Below are positions 43,767 through 54,659 of a stretch of 64,000 nt of DNA, one piece after another; position 1 is the first letter of the stretch; every line of letters begins with the position of its first letter. Below the pieces are notes generated by a model that did no database searches, had not been told where the DNA came from, and was given only the letters and a program-made list of their open reading frames with translations. Source of the stretch: Aquatica leii (taxonomy: Eukaryota; Arthropoda; Insecta; Coleoptera; Lampyridae). Both the position numbers and the translations under genes were made by a program. The stretch lies in contig CM069439.1 in assembly GCA_035610365.1 (NCBI GenBank), positions 7,502,001 to 7,566,000 on the forward strand. Reading direction: 5' to 3'.

Positions 43767-44219
43767 TTCTAGAAGATCTGTTTCTTGTCTGCTGCTGATA
43801 CTTGTTTCAAGTACAGGTTCAAAATATTGGGATTCAGCTGTATTATTGTTATTAATATTTGGCAAAGTAGACTCGGGTTTTGCAAAACAATGCGTAATTT
43901 TGACATGGTTTTCCAGTTCTTTCTCTCTTTTTCTTTTATTCAGCAAATTTTGGTATCCAGACAATTTCTTTTTTTTCTGACATCCTGTGTAGGTACTGTA
44001 AAGAAATTAATACGTAAGTAAACAAATTGACGAATTATTCATGAAAAACGGAAATGTTTCGACGTCTCAAACGCAAACTCGAAAGTGTTTCCTCAACATT
44101 ACTTATTTCAAGTTATTTCAAAATTTATAAATTTTTATAAATAGGAATATTAGTGCTTATCAATTATTCTGTTTGAATTTACTTCAATTAACAATAATGT
44201 TTATATAATCAAATGTAAA

Positions 44220-44600
44220 AGGAACCGAGAAGACGGTTTAAGACTCAGCAAATCTTGGCTACCAGTATTATATCCTCTAATAAGATCGACCTTCTTGGAA
44301 AGAACATAAACACTTACTCCGAGTAATAACGAAGTCAGTCAACCGGTAAGGGAAAGATAAGGTCCGTTAAACACGCTAATCGCTATTGGTATAAATATCG
44401 TCGTTTACGCTTTTTCTTTCCGTGACATTTACCACTCTGAAGATGCAAGCTGCAATGTCTTGCGAAACGTCAGTTTGTTTGGTTTCACGAACGACAATAC
44501 GGCAAAGACCAAGTTCTACTTCTTGTTTTGGCTCTCAAGAAGAGACTAGGACCAAGCCTTAGTCTGGGGTGTTTTACTACAACGCGGTCTAAGCCGAAAG
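44220..44600 (+). mobile_element. Possible PLE terminal fragment
   Basis: Sequence before and after the hammerhead-like motif at 44,434-44,474 is non-coding, and includes tataaatatcg near 44,390. A terminal location is inferred only from the motif, since no RT or nuclease sequence is nearby. Confidence 0.4.
44434..44474 (+). other. Hammerhead-ribozyme-like motif
   Basis: ACT, the full core box CTGAAGA, one extra T, a 5-bp stem GCAAG/CTTGC with a 9-base loop, GAAA, C, GTC, then AGT, which pairs with the first ACT. GTC is the classical hammerhead cleavage triplet, and the C after GAAA can pair with its G. Stem I is only 3 bp as seen here. Confidence 0.58.
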
Positions 44601-44979
44601 TCGCTTATAATCATAAATTTAATTCTACAAGAACATATAATTATTTTCTATTATGTCGATTGCAATTATTCTTCTTTTCCTTTATTATAGTTGCGGTAGC
44701 ATGTCTATTATGTTGGATTCATTATCTAATTTTTGAAAAATAGATAATATTAAGTAGATTTTACATATTTATTACATCAAATTTATATAAAACAGTCAAG
44801 TACATCCCTTAGCCTTGATTGCGATGGTTCTACTACACTGATGGAAAATCACACGAAGAAAATGCTCTACACTTGTACGTAGAAAATGCATAAACGAAGT
44901 GGAAAGCGTAAATAACGGCGTTTAAAAACCCGCCTGTCGAGAACCAGTCAAGCTAAAATTTGATCGTCGTTTTTGTTTG

Positions 44980-47930
44980 AACCGAAATCAGAATAGATAT
45001 TTGTTCAAAATATATTTATTGAACCAAAACCGATATTTATCTTTTGGTTTCATTGTCAAGGTTCTAAGCATAATGAAAAGTAACAATTTACGATTTTTAG
45101 ATACGTCAGGTTCCGACTTGCTTACTCGGCAACGCTCATTAGCCATTTATCAGACTTTTCACATGATTTGTAACCGTAACTGCCAACTACCAAAAAGTGC
45201 CCACGCCTAATTAGCTCAGCTATTTCTGATCCTTTATGGTTTATCACAGCGTTATACAATTTAAAGTTTTGTATAAATATAACCTGTAGAACTGATTTTC
45301 TCTGATATTGAAATTTAAAAAAATTGCTTTTATGTTTCTTTTTGAAAGGTTCTGTGGTATTTGAATTACGTTGGTTAATGAAACTGTTTTTTACGCTAAA
45401 TTACCGATAAAAATATAGTTTATTTGGTTAGAAAAGGCTTTCCGTTACAAATAAACGTAGTAATTATTCTCTGAGAGTAACGTCTTATTGATTTTTTTTA
45501 TACAGTCGCAAAAATATACTCAATTTTATTACTAAGAAAGTACTCGTGGTTATGTGCGGTACGTCACAAAGGTATTCTAATAACGTAAAAGTGACGTAAT
45601 AAAAACGCGATTTGGTTGGGTGGGATGTCTATACAAACTTCTCGAAATCTACAAAGTAAATTCTTCTCAAATTTAAAACTAAACTTTCTACTCACATCCT
45701 TAACTAGCGCTCTTTAATTCAAAGTCGACTCCCAGAATTTTCTAGTCAATTCTAGTGTTACTTTACTTTTTATTAAAGTTTCTGTTGAGGATTCGCTTAT
45801 TATCATAGCACAAAAATTCTGTCTCATTATAGCAAGAATTTGAGTATTTTTATTCACGCGATAGTTTAGAAGCATTCCTATTTCGTCGATTTGATTTTTT
45901 TAAATTTTTTTCTTATACTTTCACCTTGTATATCAAAATTTGTTACTTCAACTGCATCAATAAACAGTCAATTTTTCTCTCTTTTAACTTTGTTTTAACT
46001 TAAAAAAAAAGAAAAAAAACATACCCAAAAAACATGAAAGATTATAAAACAGTAAAAAAACACTTCGCATCTTCTTCAACCTTACACAGTGAGACACATT
46101 TAGTGATGACCAAACGCAAGACCAAGACAAGATCACATAGGTCTTTGTGAAAGGTTCTGTGATCGGTATTTCAATTAGCTTGTTTTTAGCGCCTCATCTA
46201 GCTACACTAAATTACTGATACAAACATAGTTTATTTGGTTGTTAAATATCTTACAACAAACGGCTTTCCGTTACAAATAACCGCAATTATTATTCTCTAA
46301 GAGTAACGTCGCTAAATTTCTGTCATCTTACTGTCCAAATTACAGTTTTTTTTTACTCAGCGGCATGAACTGTACGCCATTTCTGCGTTACTATAGTGTA
46401 GTGTAAACGTAAATCTTTCAACCAAGTTTTACGTAGAAACTTGCGTATAAAAATTATTTTATTGCTGACGAGGCTCACATACTCAAATTCATTACATCGA
46501 AAATACTCGTGGTTCGTTACAAAGTTATTCTAATAATGTAAAAGTGATGTAATAAAAACGCGATATCGTTGGGTGGGTTGTTTATACAAACTCAAAATCC
46601 ACATGCGAAGTAAAGTCTACGAAAATTTTGAAAAAAGATTTATTGAAGCATAAATGAAGTTCGAACCTGTTGACACTTATTAGCCAGTTATCAGACTTTT
46701 TACAGGAACTGGAACTACCAAAAAGTGTGCACGTCTAATTAATTTATTGTTAGCTACTAATGATTATTTATACTTTGAATTACATAGCATTGTTTAATTT
46801 AAGGTTGTGAAATATAACGTTTAGAGGTGATTTTGGTTGTTGTGGTTTAAAAAACTGTTTTTGAAAGAAAAGGCTTTTGATTTTGTTGTAGCAATTTCGT
46901 CTATTTACTTTGTTTAAAACGTCATCATCAGAATTATTATTTTTGAAGTACTTATTAACTTTTTTAAACTAACGTCATGCTTTTTTGTTAGTTTATTTCA
47001 TATTTTAATACTGCTGATGTCACATTTTTCAACTTTAATTGTTAATATATTATTCAAATTTGAGTTGTGCTACTTTACAAGTATTATTTTAATAACACAC
47101 TAAGTAGAACATGCAACTATATATTATTAGTAAGTATTTTAAATAGCTTGACTTAACCGACCTTGAGTTTTTAAATATTCAACTATTGAACTTTCAGCTA
47201 TAAGACAATTTATCGATTAACGATCAGTAGAATTCATTTTAAACAATTTAGAAAAGCGAATAATTAAGCACACGGAATATAAATAATACTGGCATGGATT
47301 AATTTTTATCTCTATAAATTTCTGTGTGCGTACTTTGCACACTAATTTCAGAAATATACCAAGAAATTATAATTAAGATTTTTTATCTTAACTAGGTTGG
47401 ATCATGAAATTGTTGTCGAAGTTGTATAGTCTAGAATCAGTCATAGTATCTTTCCCAAATCCCAAAATAAATGCGTTTTTATGCTGTAAGAATTTTAGAA
47501 AAAACAGGCACGTTGGTACAAAGAAAGTTTTTAAGCAAAAAATGACTTGAGTGAAAAATGTAGTCGAAATCGTCTTTAGGCTTGGGAAAGACACAAAGAA
47601 GTTGGTTACTTAGAATCGTTTTAATTTAAGAAGATAGAGTAGTATATTCTTCAAAACACAAATATATGTTACTAATGAAAACATACATAACTTTTTAATT
47701 GAAGTTTTTTTAATGCAAAAAGATTGTCAGCTTGAAAGAGTAATTTTTGCAATGACCAACGCAAATATCTCAATAACGTTAAATAAACGTAACTGTTATT
47801 CCCTAAGAGTAACGTGTAAGTAAACAGTACGCTGTTTTGTGTGTGTCTCAATTAAATTTTAATAAACTACTAAATCAAACGAAAAAGTTACATATACATT
47901 GTTTTATTGGTGACGTTGAGGTATAGGTTA
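44980..47930 (+). repeat. Array of dispersed-repeat modules
   Basis: Three modules recur. (a) ccaaaaagtgcccacgcc at 45,190 and ccaaaaagtgtgcacgtc at 46,716. (b) aggttctgtg...ggctttccgttacaaataa...gagagtaacg at 45,345-45,490 and 46,150-46,310, with the end also at 47,790-47,815. (c) aagtactcgtggttatgtg...aacgcgatttggttgggtgg at 45,535-45,630 and 46,480-46,580. The two sets are about 0.85-1.5 kb apart, as if an element was duplicated in tandem. No protein is encoded. Confidence 0.65.
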
Positions 47931-48119
47931 GGTAGAGGCAAAAGTCCGTATAGGGTAAGTTTCTTATTTTTGCACGCAGAAAAACATTATTTACTTGCTT
48001 AGTCTTCCATCACATAGCAGTCATCGCACACAGTGCTTAAACAAGAATTTTTTTAGGTCGTTTAAAGGCTATTACGCTGACTTCTGTGTAATTCAACTAC
48101 ATCAAATCCTGGAAAAGTA

Positions 48120-48960
48120 GTGACCGAATATCACGTCGCTGGATTCTTCAAAATTAGCTATTATCGAAAAAGCCGTTAACGAGTTTAAGATGACTGGAAT
48201 ATACCCTCTTAGATAAAAATACTTTTGCTGAAGCAATAACAAGGAAAAGAAAGATTAGATGATATAGATAGAGGTGAACGAGACACTTAAATATTGTATT
48301 TGAGCAAGACATACCTGAAAGCAAAAACGAAGCAAACGTGGACCTTATTGATGAGGCATATAATATTGTAAATAGATCTAATGTTACAAATAAATCGTTA
48401 ACACCTGGACGTTTTTGAAAATACGAGTCTTAAAGAAATACTAGACAGTTGTCTGTTACGGTACCTTTCCTTTGCCGATACTTACGAAAAGAAATCTACT
48501 CTTCTCACTTCAATACCAAATAAAGAGGAACTTGGAATTATAGAACAGGAAAAAAGAAGAAAAATAAATGAAGACAAATAAAACAACGATAAAAAAAGGG
48601 TTTAGTAAAAAAAATAATTTTCTAAAGAAAAATAAATATCAATCCTCCTCTGAATGATAGTCGCAATTTTTTTCCACGATTGCAACAGCGATGTGAATTT
48701 TTTAGAAAGTGATACCGAGTCTAGATAGTAGCCAGTTCCGCGCCGTACATAAGGGCAAAGTCGTGTGGGGCACGACGGCGCGGAAAAGCCTCAAAACTAA
48801 AAAGTAAAAAAAAGATAAAGCAACAAACAACATAGTCAGAACAAAATTTATAATGATAAAAAAACCAGTAAGGAATAGCTATTACATTGTTTTTTATTTG
48901 TTTATTTTTACTCTTTGAGACGAGGGAACCGAATTACTTCTTGAAAATAATATATTTTCC
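48120..48960 (+). pseudogene. Weak pogo-type transposase C-terminal relic
   Basis: The frame reads IIEKAVNEFKMTGIYPL at about 48,162-48,210, the line that follows the DDE core in pogo transposases (F..TGI.P.N). A lysine-rich tail with many stops follows, and at about 48,750-48,800 a basic segment GKVVWGTTARKSL. The evidence is one motif and its order. Confidence 0.45.
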
Positions 48961-50609
48961 AAATGAGAGTACGCAATAATAGCATTTATTCGATCGACTA
49001 CGTAACATGATAATATAAATTGTGTGAACTTAGACAAATCTGATTTTATTCATGTTTGAGCTTGAAATTTGGCTAGCAACGAGCAAACAAGCGTTTTATC
49101 CTGTCTGAGCTTGCAATGTACTAAACTTTATATATTTAAGCGCTGCATCGGTCGCGATTTCATTTGTTGCCTGATGCCCGATCGATAATTAACTTAGCGA
49201 AGTGAAAAGGTGCATGGGCAAAAGATATCTGCTTTTAAAACTTTAGTTTTTTGTAGTTTTACAGATTTTATAGTGATGTGTTTTGTGACTGTCAAAAGAT
49301 GCTGCACTGTGGCCAAAAAAATTACGTCCTAATAATATTCAAGAATTAGTAGACGTGGCCGTGCTCATTATCAAAACAAAAAGGATATTTATCCGAGAGA
49401 TAGTTCGGAGTCGGGGCGTAAGTTTTCCAATAGTTACTTCTTTAGAATTTTACCGAACAAAGAAAAAATTTACCGTTTTTAGTTGTTGTATTCCGAAACA
49501 AAAAATTCACTTTACTGCTTTTGTTGCAAAATTTTTAATGACAGCGATTTGAAATCTGTTCGCCTTAGTGATGAATCTGGTTACAATGACTGGCAGCATT
49601 TAAGTGAACATTTAAACATTCATGAAAAGAGCAAGTTACATATCGAAAATGTTCTAAAATTGCTAGATCTTTCTAACTGTTTTAATAAAAATGAAATAAT
49701 TGATTCTGAAATTTAAAATGTAATAAACAGAGAAACTAAATACTGGCAAGCTGTTATAGAAAGAATTTTCTACGTGATTCAGTTTTTAGGTCAGCAAAAT
49801 TTAGCTTTTCCTGGAAGTAGTAAAAGGTTGTTTGAGAAAAACTTTTTAAAATGCATAGAAATTATTTCCAAATTCGACCCGATATCAGAACATACAAAAC
49901 GTTCTCAAATAAAAAATCACAAAAACTATCTCGGGAATAAAATACAAAATGAAGTAATCAACTTGATCGGTGAAAATATCAAATCCAAAATCTTATAACC
50001 AACTAAAAAGGCAAAATATTATTTCATATTATTAGACTGCACTCTTGACTCGAGTCACCAAGAACAAATTTCAGTTTGTATAAGATTTGTTAATTTAGCT
50101 AGCACGGGAATTAGTATAGAAGAACATTTTTTATTATTTTGTCCTATAATGTGTCGGGTGAAGGCTTGACAAAATTTCTTTTGTCGGCGTTAGAGAAAGA
50201 AGGCTTTAATATCAACGATTTGCGGAGTCAGGGTTACGACAATGGGGCAAATATGCTACAAAAAAAAATTGGATTTCAATCCGCGAGCATTCTTTGTTCC
50301 TTGTGGCAATCATAGCCTAAATTTAGTCGTCTCTTTCTTTTTTTGCTAGAGATGTTAACACATAGTCTTTTTCTAGTTTTTTTAGGCTTATTCCGAGTTC
50401 TAACTGGTCTCTTTAACTGCTGGTCACTTACATCCACACTGTTAGAAGTAACACTAATTTTTTTTGAGGACTGGCCCGCACTATTGCCAGTTTTAGCCCC
50501 GTTACCACTACTTAAATTAGGTGTAACATTTACAATATCTTGCCTTTGGTCGTGAAGCGACGGAAGGTCCTTCATAACTGCAGAGTAATTATTTACATCA
50601 GGCATATAA

Positions 50610-51580
50610 CTATAGGTGCTGGTATGAGATGCCATCTGTTTCGTCTGAACACTTCATACTCAGTTTTTATATTGTATGAACGAGGTTCCGTATCCCGGCT
50701 AATTATGGTCCCGTACTGCCTGATATCAATAGTCCAAACATAATCACCTATGTTTAAATCAGAAAGGTTCGTAGCGGCGTGCTTGAGTTATAATTATCTA
50801 CCTGTTTCTCTTTATTTTCCCCTTCTCTCTGAACGAACGTAGAAGTATTTACACCACTGTTTAACTTGCAGGGCATTCGTTGCGTTGGTGGAATGGTAGT
50901 CTACAGTATTCGCACAATTTTGAGTTGCTGCTTCCTCCTGCTTTCGGCGATGGCGTTTTAAGAACTTTTGCTTGCACCGGGTGATTTATACGTCGAACCG
51001 CGTTCACCTTTTGTACGGTGTCTTGACGTAACACTTGGTTTCTTGCTGCTTGAAGTTCGGATTACTTGACCATGGTGATTGCGTCCTCCAACGTTAATGT
51101 CTTTCGCTGGTTGCTTTATCACTCATACCATCTATCTCGAATCAACTCTTCCTTTAATGTACCATAATCACAATATTCAACCAGGGAGTACAATGCTGTG
51201 ATAAACGAGTCCACAGATTCCCCCATATTCTGTATTCTTGAGTTGAATTTGTATCGCTCAAAGATCACGTTCCGTTTGGGAACAAAATAGTCATCAAATT
51301 TCTTTACAAGGCATTCATAACTATTCGGTATATCGGTAAATGTTAACAAGATTTCTTCTGATCGCTCACCCATAACGTAAAGAAGCAAATCAATTTTATC
51401 TTTGTCTGGCTTACCATCAAATCCAGAAACTGTTAAATAACGCTGAAGTCGTTTTTTCCAGTGTGGCCATCCTTCAGGAGTCGCAAAGTTGAATTTCTCG
51501 GGAGGTGCGATGGCACTTGTAGACATTTTTCTTTTTCCCAAAATTGTGTAGCTTGATGTAACTTGGTTTTTTACACTCAC
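50610..51580 (-). pseudogene. gypsy gag fused by deletion to the pol C-terminus
   Basis: Gag starts MSTSAIAPPEKFNF at 51,526 (or 18 codons upstream at 51,580). It contains the capsid-type line PEGWPHWKKRLQRYL, IDLLLYVMGERSEEIL and FERYKFNSRIQNMGESVDSF, with a stop at 51,119. Frameshifted below are a Cys-His knuckle (CEYCRLPFHQRNEC at 50,916-50,871) and then NLSDLNIGDYVWTIDIRQYG plus RSYNIKTEY and FRRNRWHLIP (50,770-50,610). The latter is the tail seen after integrase in this group. Protease, RT, RNase H and integrase are missing. No envelope-like sequence is present. Confidence 0.85.
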
Positions 51581-51613
51581 TCGTGGAATTCGAATCCGGC
51601 ACCCGCTGCACCA

Positions 51614-51795
51614 TGTTATGTCATCGACAAGTAGTAAACAAAGACAAGTTTATTTAATTTATTTATTAATACGCGCGAGTGTTAGTTAGATATCATACAT
51701 CACCGTGCTCTCGCACTTACGTACTCGCCCCCTCTTCCGCGCTACCTTTACACATGTCCTGCTAAATACAGGGCTGGCATGAGCTTAACACAACA
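51614..51795 (-). repeat. 5' LTR of the gypsy element (182 bp)
   Basis: TGTTGTGTTAAGCTCATG begins at 51,795 (minus) and the end GATGACATAACA is followed at once by a TGG-starting primer-binding site. hAT copy 2 sequence resumes one base beyond 51,795, which fixes the boundary. Confidence 0.75.
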
Positions 51796-53046
51796 GGTAT
51801 CAACTTGGAGAGGTTTATGATGCTCTGTTTAAAATAAGCGAAGGAAATTTTGAAAATAACGTCAAAAATTTGGCTGCATCGTTGGCCAAAAAATTGCAAA
51901 CTTGAGTTCATTTGCATTCTTATATTGCGGTATAATATTTTGAATATTTTTTTGAAAGTTTATCGCTTCGATAAAGGTTTTAATGATCTATTGATTGATG
52001 CTAAAGAAATAGCATCCAGCTTAAACATAGAACCTAAATTCAAAAAACAAAGAGTTCTAAAAGACCGCGAAAAATTAAAAAAAAAATTGATTATGAATGT
52101 GACGATGAACCGATCCACGACGAAACTTTAAAGTTCAAGGTTGATTGTTTTTTTAATGCTCTAGATGTAATCAAAACATCAGTGGATGGGAGATTCCAAT
52201 TACTTTTTTTTACTCTATTAATTTCGCGTTTTTATGGAATATTGATAAATTTAAAAATTATTCTGAAAACGAACAATTAGAATTATGTCAAAAAGTTGAA
52301 AATTTATTAAACGACAAAACTCGCAATGAACGATACATAACTGCCGTGGAACTTGTTAAAGAATTGCAATATTAACAAAATTTTGATGAAAAAGTCCTTA
52401 CGTCTCCAAAACAAACTTTAAATTATATAACAATTGACAACTTAGTGGATTCTTTTTCTAATACGAGCATAATACTTCGTATTTTATTCACAATGCCGGT
52501 TTCTGTTGCTTCCGCAGAACGATCTTTTTCAAAACTCAAGATAATAAAAAAATATTTAAGATCGACCATTAGGCAAAGTAATCTTGCTATCATTTCAATA
52601 GAAACGGACCAGCTAAAAGAATTAGACACCAAAGATTTAATTAAACAATTTGCAAAAATTAAAGCACGGAAACCTCAATTCACTTAGCTAAAATATTAAT
52701 AACAACACCTAATACCTGGATATTAACCTTTAAAAGGTGACATGTTGCATTATTAAAATAATAAATTGTTTTGTTTTTATTTGTCGATCAGTTTCGTCCT
52801 GTGATATATAAACGAGTATTTTTAATGTTTTAAATATCTATTTTTTTTATTTCTTGTGCTTTTGTATCGCATATATTTACATTGTTTTCTATAAGTTTAT
52901 AATTATGTTATGTACCTCAATGAAAAAATATTTGTATGGCTGATGGCCTCTACTTGTAAAATATAAAAATTAAAATACTTTTTAAAATTATTTTTCAGTA
53001 GTGGTTAATAATACCTAACTTAACCCATTGGGGCGTTATTTTAAAT

Positions 53047-53373
53047 TTGCACAAGGGCGCCAAAAGTGCTAAGCGCGGGTCTGATAGTGGCCCAGCAAGC
53101 TTTACTCTAAGAGTCTTTTCTGTAGTAAAAGTTTGTGGAAAAACAAAAAATTCGTTTCGGTTTTACGTAATGCGAATAACGGACGATGGTTGCAACGGAA
53201 TTTATTATAAAAAAGCACCCAATGCAATGCGTTTTTTGGAAACCAAAGAAGAGCTTTTTGTAAACACAGCTGACATTATCAGGAAACTCTCCAAGTTATT
53301 GCCAGGCAGTTATGCAAGATTCAAATATTTTGTTAGTTTTTGTACCGACTTGAGTGATTTAATAATGCATTAG
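53047..53373 (+). CDS. Small ORF kept in both arms (right copy)
   Basis: 108 codons, ending DLSDLIMH at 53,370. Compared with the left copy, about three residues differ (for example R to K before APNAMRF), two of them in the first 15 residues that overlap the hAT end. It is open in full although the hAT frames beside it are broken many times. Sequence after the stop (attttatagag...) is also nearly identical in both arms. No family recognised. Low confidence that it is expressed. Confidence 0.4.
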   Translation: MHKGAKSAKRGSDSGPASFTLRVFSVVKVCGKTKNSFRFYVMRITDDGCNGIYYKKAPNAMRFLETKEELFVNTADIIRKLSKLLPGSYARFKYFVSFCTDLSDLIMH

Positions 53374-53870
53374 CGTTGTATTTGTTTTAGTCTTATTAGT
53401 TTAATAAAATAATTTTATAGAGTAAACGTATGATGTAAATTGTAGGTTTTTAAATATTTACTATTTATTTAAAAAGGGCAAAGATCCGAGAATGCGGATT
53501 CTTGCCTCACTCTAGGGCCAAGATCCGAATTGCCATATTTTAGATTGCAGTCTCCAATTTTTTTTTTGAACACATATTTTGCTTTAATTTTTGGTCCTAA
53601 CAGCTACCCTACATATGATGAAAGTACGTTACAAAGGTACTCTAATAACGTAAATGATGTAATGAAAATGCGATTTGGTTGACTGGGCACTTTCGTAAAC
53701 TCACCAAAACTTACCTAAAAGAAACTATGGGATGACAAATCGAAGAAAAGATGGCATTTCGTTTTTTTGCGATTTTCAGCAAAATTAACACAAGCGAGTA
53801 ATATGAAATGTGAGTACCTATATTTTATGAAAAACAATGACAAGCGCCTTTTTAATGTTTATTAACAGAA

Positions 53871-54430
53871 ACTACTTAGAGCATTATAAAGAAAAAAAAC
53901 AAATTAACATTCATGCTTTCGATCTGATATTAAATGGTTTTTAAAATTATTCTACCAGATATTTACAGTTTGGCAAAATTGTTAACGTTTGAGAAACTAT
54001 TTATAATTTTCTAGTCACGTTTTTGTGTAAAGAATCGCTATTTCAAACGTTTCAAAGGACGTCATTCAGTGCGTTAAACCTTTTTACCTTTATTTTAATC
54101 GTTTTAGGAATTATTGATTTTTAACTTAATTATTATTTTATTTATAAAATTAAGCAGTGAGTCTTTATGTTTAAAATTGTTTTTTTATCACCTTGTATGT
54201 GTGTTAATTTGATTTTATTATATTTCAGGTATTTTATACATGTTGTTAAAAATAAAGTGTGTAGGATTTTATGTTAAAAATAGATACTTAGTTTTATTTA
54301 AATGACCTGCTTATTAGAATTATTAACTGACAAAATCTTAATTGGCAAGGTTTTTTTAATAAAAAATAAAATTCAAGCGTTTCAAGGCAGTAAAACGGCG
54401 CACGCCGCTGCATTTGGTATTGTTTTATTG
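53871..54430. other. Spacer before ceramide kinase
   Basis: AT-rich, with no frame or repeat that I can name. Confidence 0.4.
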
Positions 54431-54433
54431 TAA

Positions 54434-54551
54434 CCAATCAAAAGTAGTGAGTAGGCCTTCATATTCAATGTTGTCAACGTCAAGGTTGTATTGATGGGGG
54501 AAATGTCAACATGTGTTGATCGTTGTTTAATTGAGAGTGCGCTACTTCAGT
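54434..54551 (+). promoter_or_regulatory. Promoter elements of the ceramide kinase gene
   Basis: A CCAAT box is at 54,434-54,438 and an arthropod-type initiator TCAGT at 54,547-54,551. The initiator would give a leader of about 110 nt before the ATG at 54,660. There is no TATA box at the proper spacing, as usual for a housekeeping gene. Confidence 0.4.
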
Positions 54552-54659
54552 ATTATTAGTTATTTACTAATTATGGTTTTAAATTTAAATTTACGATAAA
54601 ACCAGTATCAATTATTTGTATTAATTATTTGAAGTATTATTTTATTTCAATTCAAAGTA

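Larger units (their letters stand above)
39387..43964 (-). pseudogene. ZMYM1-like hAT transposase, split and frameshifted
   Basis: On the minus strand the start MSGYQNLLNKRKREKELENH (43,964) runs to 43,775. The frame resumes past the nested element at 41,431 (NNPSTSSSSADNEINTF). The TTF-type zinc finger part follows (YSETKKSLYCFCCKIFNDSN, SGYNDWQHLSEHLNKNS at 41,150-41,000). Catalytic-domain pieces decay between 40,900 and 40,250. PLSDTRWSSRIDAI is at about 40,170 and IASSLDISRFYG near 39,820. The C-terminal dimerisation region ends it (ILLTMPVSVATAERSYSKLK at 39,560-39,500). The order is that of a full hAT transposase with several breaks. Confidence 0.82.
38956..44010 (-). mobile_element. 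hAT transposon copy 1 (ZMYM1-like), interrupted by a second hAT
   Basis: The 3' end CAGGTCCGCGC lies at about 38,955, and the body runs rightwards in the minus orientation to at least the transposase start at 43,964. A complete second hAT (41,432-43,766) splits it. Past the transposase start I could not fix the 5' end. The partner copy is at 49,284-53,066. Confidence 0.78.
50332..51795 (-). mobile_element. Internally deleted gypsy (Ty3) retrotransposon
   Basis: On the minus strand: a 182-bp LTR (51,795-51,614, TGTTG...TAACA), a putative primer-binding site TGGTGCAGCGGGTGCCGG (51,613-51,596), gag, a zinc-knuckle piece, then by deletion the very end of pol. A short purine run lies at the far end (near 50,340). 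The 3' LTR and the adjacent hAT sequence were lost together, so no target duplication is left. Confidence 0.82.
49284..53066 (+). pseudogene. hAT copy 2, ZMYM1-like transposase pieces
   Basis: 5'-truncated relative to copy 1. The finger part MLYSETKNSLYCFCCKIFND and SGYNDWQHLSEHLN lies at 49,483-49,640. FLGQQNLAFPGSSKRLFEKN follows at 49,774-49,850, then degenerate catalytic sequence to 50,331. After the gypsy insertion, pieces continue from ggtatcaacttgg at 51,796, with IASSLN near 52,005 and NTSIILRILFTMPVSVASAE plus RSFSKLKIIKK at 52,455-52,550 (dimerisation region). The 3' end GCGCGGGTCTG is at about 53,056-53,066. Many frameshifts. By eye it differs about 6% from copy 1, so neither copy is recent. 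Confidence 0.8.
49284..53870 (+). repeat. Right arm of the large inverted duplication
   Basis: Inverted partner of 38,178-41,420. Similarity starts abruptly at 49,284 (aaagatgctgcact...) and ends at about 53,870 (cgcctttttaatgtttatta). A gypsy fragment (50,332-51,795) interrupts it, with loss of about 190 bp of hAT sequence. Confidence 0.8.

Noticed and set aside
50343..50743. Plus-strand frames in the gypsy fragment
   Set aside because: Antisense to the gypsy pol tail and its downstream region.
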